From Candidatus Saccharimonadota bacterium (lineage in GTDB: Bacteria > Patescibacteriota > Saccharimonadia > Saccharimonadales > Saccharimonadaceae), in contig JAQBRV010000001.1 of NCBI GenBank assembly GCA_028286285.1, forward strand, positions 124,001 to 188,000: DNA of 64,000 nucleotides. Reading direction: 5' to 3'. A model generated the notes under the pieces. The model was not told where the DNA came from. It saw only the letters and a program-made list of their open reading frames with translations, and did not search any database. Shown here piece by piece: positions 61,822-64,000 of this stretch. Position 1 is the first letter of the stretch. Each line of letters starts with the position of its first letter. Both the position numbers and the translations under genes were made by a program.

Positions 61822-62403
61822 ATGTGGGCTAAACACAAACAATCCGACAAACAATCCGGCTTTACGATCGTCGAACTTCTTATTGTTATTGTGGTGATCG
61901 GTATTCTTGCTGCTATAGTCATTGTGGCGTACAACGGAATACAAGGCAGGGCACGAGACTCACGGCGTACAAATGATGCAGCAAGTATTATAAAAGCCCT
62001 AGAGTTATATAGGATTGACTATGGTCAATACCCCGCATCTAACGGAAGTAGTACCCCGGGTGTCAATGTTCCTCCAGGATATCCTGGCGTAAGCTCGTTA
62101 TATAGTTATAGCTATGCAACAGACAGCTCGTGGTTGTATTATCTGGTTGCAGCGGGGTATCTTAAGACGGCTCCCAAGGATCCTGTCAACAGTCCGACAC
62201 AATATTATATATACCGAGCTTTTAATACTGGAATTGGTGTGGAATGTCCGGATCCGGCGTATGCGCTGCGTATGACAGCCTATGACTTGGCAGCAGATGT
62301 ACCGACAAACCTTACGACAGCGAACTTACAGACAACTTGTCCCAGCGCCCCGGGTTGGACGACTAGCGGTGTGGCAGCAGTCTTCTCCAGTATCAAGAAC
62401 TAG
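61822..62403 (+). CDS. Type IV pilin-like protein
   Basis: Protein of 193 residues. A short leader (MWAKHKQSDKQSG) is followed by FTIVELLIVIVVIGILAAIV, the prepilin cleavage and N-methylation signature with Glu at position 5 after the cut between Gly and Phe. The globular C-domain (about 40-193) has two cysteines (VECPDP, QTTCPSA) that could form a disulfide loop. The protein needs a prepilin peptidase and a PilB/PilC-type assembly machine, none of which is in the window. It could serve twitching, attachment or DNA uptake. A strong terminator follows it. Confidence 0.92.
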   Translation: MWAKHKQSDKQSGFTIVELLIVIVVIGILAAIVIVAYNGIQGRARDSRRTNDAASIIKALELYRIDYGQYPASNGSSTPGVNVPPGYPGVSSLYSYSYATDSSWLYYLVAAGYLKTAPKDPVNSPTQYYIYRAFNTGIGVECPDPAYALRMTAYDLAADVPTNLTTANLQTTCPSAPGWTTSGVAAVFSSIKN

Positions 62404-62486
62404 CTATAGGAATAGTTTGTTGCGAAGTACGCACACTAAGGAAGCCAAAATGATTATACTTAAAGACTTCTAGAACAAATCAAAAA

Positions 62487-62509
62487 CCGTCCAAAAGGAC
62501 GGCTTTTTT
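62487..62509 (+). terminator. Terminator after the pilin gene
   Basis: CCGTCC-AAAA-GGACGG stem with a T6 run; an A-run before the stem could extend it or serve the opposite strand. Confidence 0.85.
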
Positions 62510-62551
62510 GTTATCATATGACCATGACTATAATCAATCTGGTACAAATCA

Positions 62552-63145
62552 ATGCGAATTTCAAATAAGCTGCTGACTAACCGACGAAATTTCGTATCGT
62601 GGAATCGTCGATACGTGACATTCCGACGGCATTTGCCTGTTGTGTTAAGGCCGCTCTTTTTGGCATTAATTGGGACGCTGCTATGGAAATTCCTACTATA
62701 TGATAATCATTTTTCATTTGGCGAAGCGGCCGAAAACCCGCTATTGTTTATCATTCTCCCCCTTGTCAGTTTCGTGTACGTGATTTTTGCAAGCATCGCG
62801 ATTGGCTCGGTGTTTGACGAATATAAAATCATCTCACGGGCGGTGGTGAAAAGAGACTTGGAAACTTTTTTGCTACATCGGGATGAACAGCTACCGATTT
62901 TACTGCATATTTTAGTCGCCATCCCATCACTATTGCTCGTCGCTCTGTCGATGGCCTTTCATTATAGCGAGTGGGGAGTCGGGGCGGTGGCCGTTTTCTC
63001 GGTGATTTTTATTGTAGTAACTGCCTGGATCGTGGCCACTGAACTAGATGATTTTCAGCGAAGTATTTGGTTTCGCGAGAGTACCCCAGAAGAGTGGCAT
63101 GAAATCGATGTCGCCAAATATTTTGATGAGAAACGGTCAAAGTAA
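62552..63145 (+). CDS. Four-helix membrane protein of unknown function
   Basis: Protein of 197 residues. A basic N-terminus (about ten Arg/Lys in the first 30 residues), helices near 30-50, 65-88, 112-135 and 140-165, and a short acidic-basic C-terminal tail (about 170-197) with TPEEWHEIDVAKYFDEK. It superficially resembles the bestrophin/UPF0187 type in layout, but I cannot assign a family. A TATAAT at 62529-62534 lies 17 bases upstream of the ATG. Confidence 0.65.
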   Translation: MRISNKLLTNRRNFVSWNRRYVTFRRHLPVVLRPLFLALIGTLLWKFLLYDNHFSFGEAAENPLLFIILPLVSFVYVIFASIAIGSVFDEYKIISRAVVKRDLETFLLHRDEQLPILLHILVAIPSLLLVALSMAFHYSEWGVGAVAVFSVIFIVVTAWIVATELDDFQRSIWFRESTPEEWHEIDVAKYFDEKRSK

Positions 63146-63149
63146 ACTA

Positions 63150-63271
63150 ATGACAGAAGTAGAAAAGAATACCTGGATCGAGTCGTTATCGCCGTTGTGC
63201 TCACGATAGCTCTCCTGTTCGTTTGGGCAGGGCTTGCTGTTGGTGTTTTTGGGTCATCGTTCAGCGGGTAG
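63150..63271 (+). pseudogene. Possible frameshifted small membrane protein
   Basis: An ATG at 63150 opens MTEVEKN and then meets a stop after 19 codons. In the frame two bases on (equivalent to a -1 shift) the sequence from about 63167 reads EYLDRVVIAVVLTIALLFV and ends in a Gly-rich tail at TAG 63269-63271, an obvious membrane helix. Joining the two near the A-rich GAAAAGAA would give a protein of about 40 residues. The second frame also follows directly, in frame, after the TAA of the upstream gene. It is either a broken gene, a sequencing error or a programmed shift. Confidence 0.35.
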
Positions 63272-63280
63272 TAGAGGTTT

Positions 63281-63547
63281 TTATTTACCATTTCTTTCGC
63301 GGTGGAAACAGCCAGCCCAGCAACACGGCCTGCGCTTACCTTCGGCTAACTCTGTATGCGCTCGCTCGATTCGACGTTCTCTCGTTTCGATGAGCTTGGC
63401 ACCCTCAACCCAGCAAATCCACTCATTGCGCGCTAGGGGGGTGATGTCATTCCAGGCGACCAGTGCCGTAGCGTCAGCAGCCAGTGCCTTGCGTAAATCG
63501 GCAGGTAGTTGGTGCACTGTGCCACCAGAAAGTTTAAGTTTATTCAT
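63281..63547 (-). CDS. YdeI/OmpD-associated family protein
   Basis: Protein of 88 residues from the second ATG (63547); the first ATG at 63553 touches the TATACT box and would lie upstream of the expected transcript start. LPADLRKALAADATALVAWN and LARNEWICWVEGAKLIETR, then RRIERAHTELAEGKRRPCCW, match the OmdA/YdeI family, which in some bacteria is linked to bacteriocin resistance. Its biochemical role is unknown. It converges with the small gene remnant. Confidence 0.82.
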   Translation of the reverse strand: MNKLKLSGGTVHQLPADLRKALAADATALVAWNDITPLARNEWICWVEGAKLIETRERRIERAHTELAEGKRRPCCWAGCFHRERNGK

Positions 63548-63553
63548 ACGCAT

Positions 63554-63559
63554 AGTATA
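63554..63559 (-). promoter_or_regulatory. -10 element (TATACT) for the YdeI-like gene
   Basis: On the minus strand TATACT ends 6 bases before the second ATG (63547), which therefore would be the first codon of a leaderless mRNA. This is the reason for preferring that start. Confidence 0.5.
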
Positions 63560-63596
63560 TCAGCAGCCAGCAGTATAACGCGCCGCCTTTATTTGC

Positions 63597-63602
63597 TATA
63601 CT
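63597..63602 (+). promoter_or_regulatory. -10 element (TATACT) for the small membrane protein
   Basis: TATACT ends 6 bases before the ATG at 63609, again leaderless. Confidence 0.5.
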
Positions 63603-63608
63603 AGAACT

Positions 63609-63818
63609 ATGCAAAAAATAGCCACAAGAGTATTTACGTATGCGTCGATTGCCTTTGGTATTCTGGGGATTTTAGTCGTTCTGACGGCCTCAGGTCCGGA
63701 CAAGCAAGACTCTGCCCTTAGCCAAACGCTCATAAGACTTTTATTCGTAACCGTTTTTATCATACTGCCTTCATTCGCGCTGAGTGTTGCAGGCAAATAC
63801 TTAAACAGTAAATCTTAG
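63609..63818 (+). CDS. Small two-helix membrane protein
   Basis: Protein of 69 residues with two helices (about 9-26 and 40-62) joined by a polar loop (SGPDKQDSALSQT), ending KYLNSKS. There is no recognisable motif. It diverges from the YdeI-like gene and lies 27 bases before the VOC gene. Confidence 0.6.
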   Translation: MQKIATRVFTYASIAFGILGILVVLTASGPDKQDSALSQTLIRLLFVTVFIILPSFALSVAGKYLNSKS

Positions 63819-63845
63819 AACGTAACTACCATAAAGGAGAACGAA

Positions 63846-64000
63846 ATGTTGAAAAGAATTACACCTAATCTATGGTTTGACGGTAATGCTAAAGAAGCAG
63901 TCGAGTTTTATACGTCGGTATTTCCAGACAGCAAAGTTGTTACAACAGTCTACTATCCTAATGAAGGTCTACTCGATTTCCAAAAGGATCTTGCCGGCAA
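63846..64000 (+). CDS. VOC-superfamily protein, PhnB-like (3' end outside the window)
   Basis: The first 51 codons only. MLKRITPNLWFDGNAKEAVE and FYTSVFPDSKVVTTVYYPNE are the typical opening of PhnB/3-demethylubiquinone-methyltransferase-like proteins of the vicinal oxygen chelate fold. GGAG lies 9 bases upstream of the ATG. These proteins are metal-binding or degenerate glyoxalase-fold proteins, and their exact role cannot be judged here. Confidence 0.85.
   Translation, partial: MLKRITPNLWFDGNAKEAVEFYTSVFPDSKVVTTVYYPNEGLLDFQKDLAG

Noticed and set aside
1-64000. CRISPR arrays, insertion sequences and transposase genes
   Set aside because: No regularly spaced direct repeats and no transposase or integrase protein were found on either strand.
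1-64000. Use of UGA as a glycine codon (as in Gracilibacteria and Absconditabacteria)
   Set aside because: Many genes end in TGA with ATGA overlaps to the next start, so TGA is a normal stop codon here.

Overview
The window looks like a Candidatus Saccharibacteria (TM7) chromosome, or a close relative in the Candidate Phyla Radiation. This rests on a PrgI / TraC-like / VirB4 type IV secretion cluster of the kind known from that group, a compact origin locus (recF-dnaN-dnaA // rpmH-rnpA-yidC-khpB), many small overlapping genes, and a large glycan-assembly region. TGA works as a stop codon (many ATGA stop/start overlaps), so the UGA-glycine code of Gracilibacteria and Absconditabacteria is excluded. 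The assignment is inferred from gene content only.

Layout. 0-13.8 kb (+): the end of an unidentified gene, then a type IV secretion-like operon: VirB6/TrbL-like membrane protein, PrgI-family protein, TraC-like protein, VirB4 ATPase, a 1608-residue membrane protein carrying three endonuclease/exonuclease/phosphatase (EEP) domains, a transglycosylase-CHAP cell-wall hydrolase, and a small membrane protein. 13.9-19.9 kb: the replication-origin locus. recF, dnaN and dnaA run left; rpmH, rnpA, yidC and khpB/jag run right; DnaA boxes lie between dnaA and rpmH. 19.9-33 kb: GDP-sugar genes (phosphomannose isomerase-like cupin, Gmd, Rmd), a Wzm/Wzt polysaccharide ABC exporter, an FkbM methyltransferase and a run of translationally coupled GT4 glycosyltransferases in visibly AT-richer DNA. 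33-44 kb: multi-pass membrane proteins, a minus-strand operon (GT2-GtrA, GMC-type oxidoreductase, epimerase), a methyltransferase, and a 729-residue secreted triple-repeat protein. 44-50.6 kb: ManC, a HAD phosphomannomutase-like enzyme, a Schlafen/AlbA_2 protein, GlmS and a GT4. 50.6-59.4 kb: a second glycan cluster (flippase-like protein, GT2, GT-C-like protein, nucleotide-sugar dehydrogenase, GT4, polyprenyl-phosphate sugar transferase, O-antigen ligase-like protein). 59.3-64 kb: a LexA-like DNA-binding protein without peptidase, a class A beta-lactamase-like protein, tRNA-Asn with an unusual downstream structured duplication, a type IV pilin-like protein and several small genes.

How the genes fit together. 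A full route from fructose-6-phosphate to GDP-D-rhamnose can be assembled from scattered genes: isomerase 21010, mutase 45278, ManC 44227, Gmd 21654, Rmd 23270. These feed the glycosyltransferases and the Wzm/Wzt exporter. GlmS and the nucleotide-sugar dehydrogenase would supply amino and uronic sugars to the second, Wzy/ligase-like cluster. The secretion operon carries its own wall hydrolase and a large nuclease-like surface candidate, which suits an epibiont that acts on a host cell or scavenges nucleic acid.

Regulation. About nineteen genes have a TATAAT-like -10 element 6-10 bases upstream of the start codon, which implies widespread leaderless mRNAs. Several glycan promoters also sit inside perfect palindromes that could be operators.
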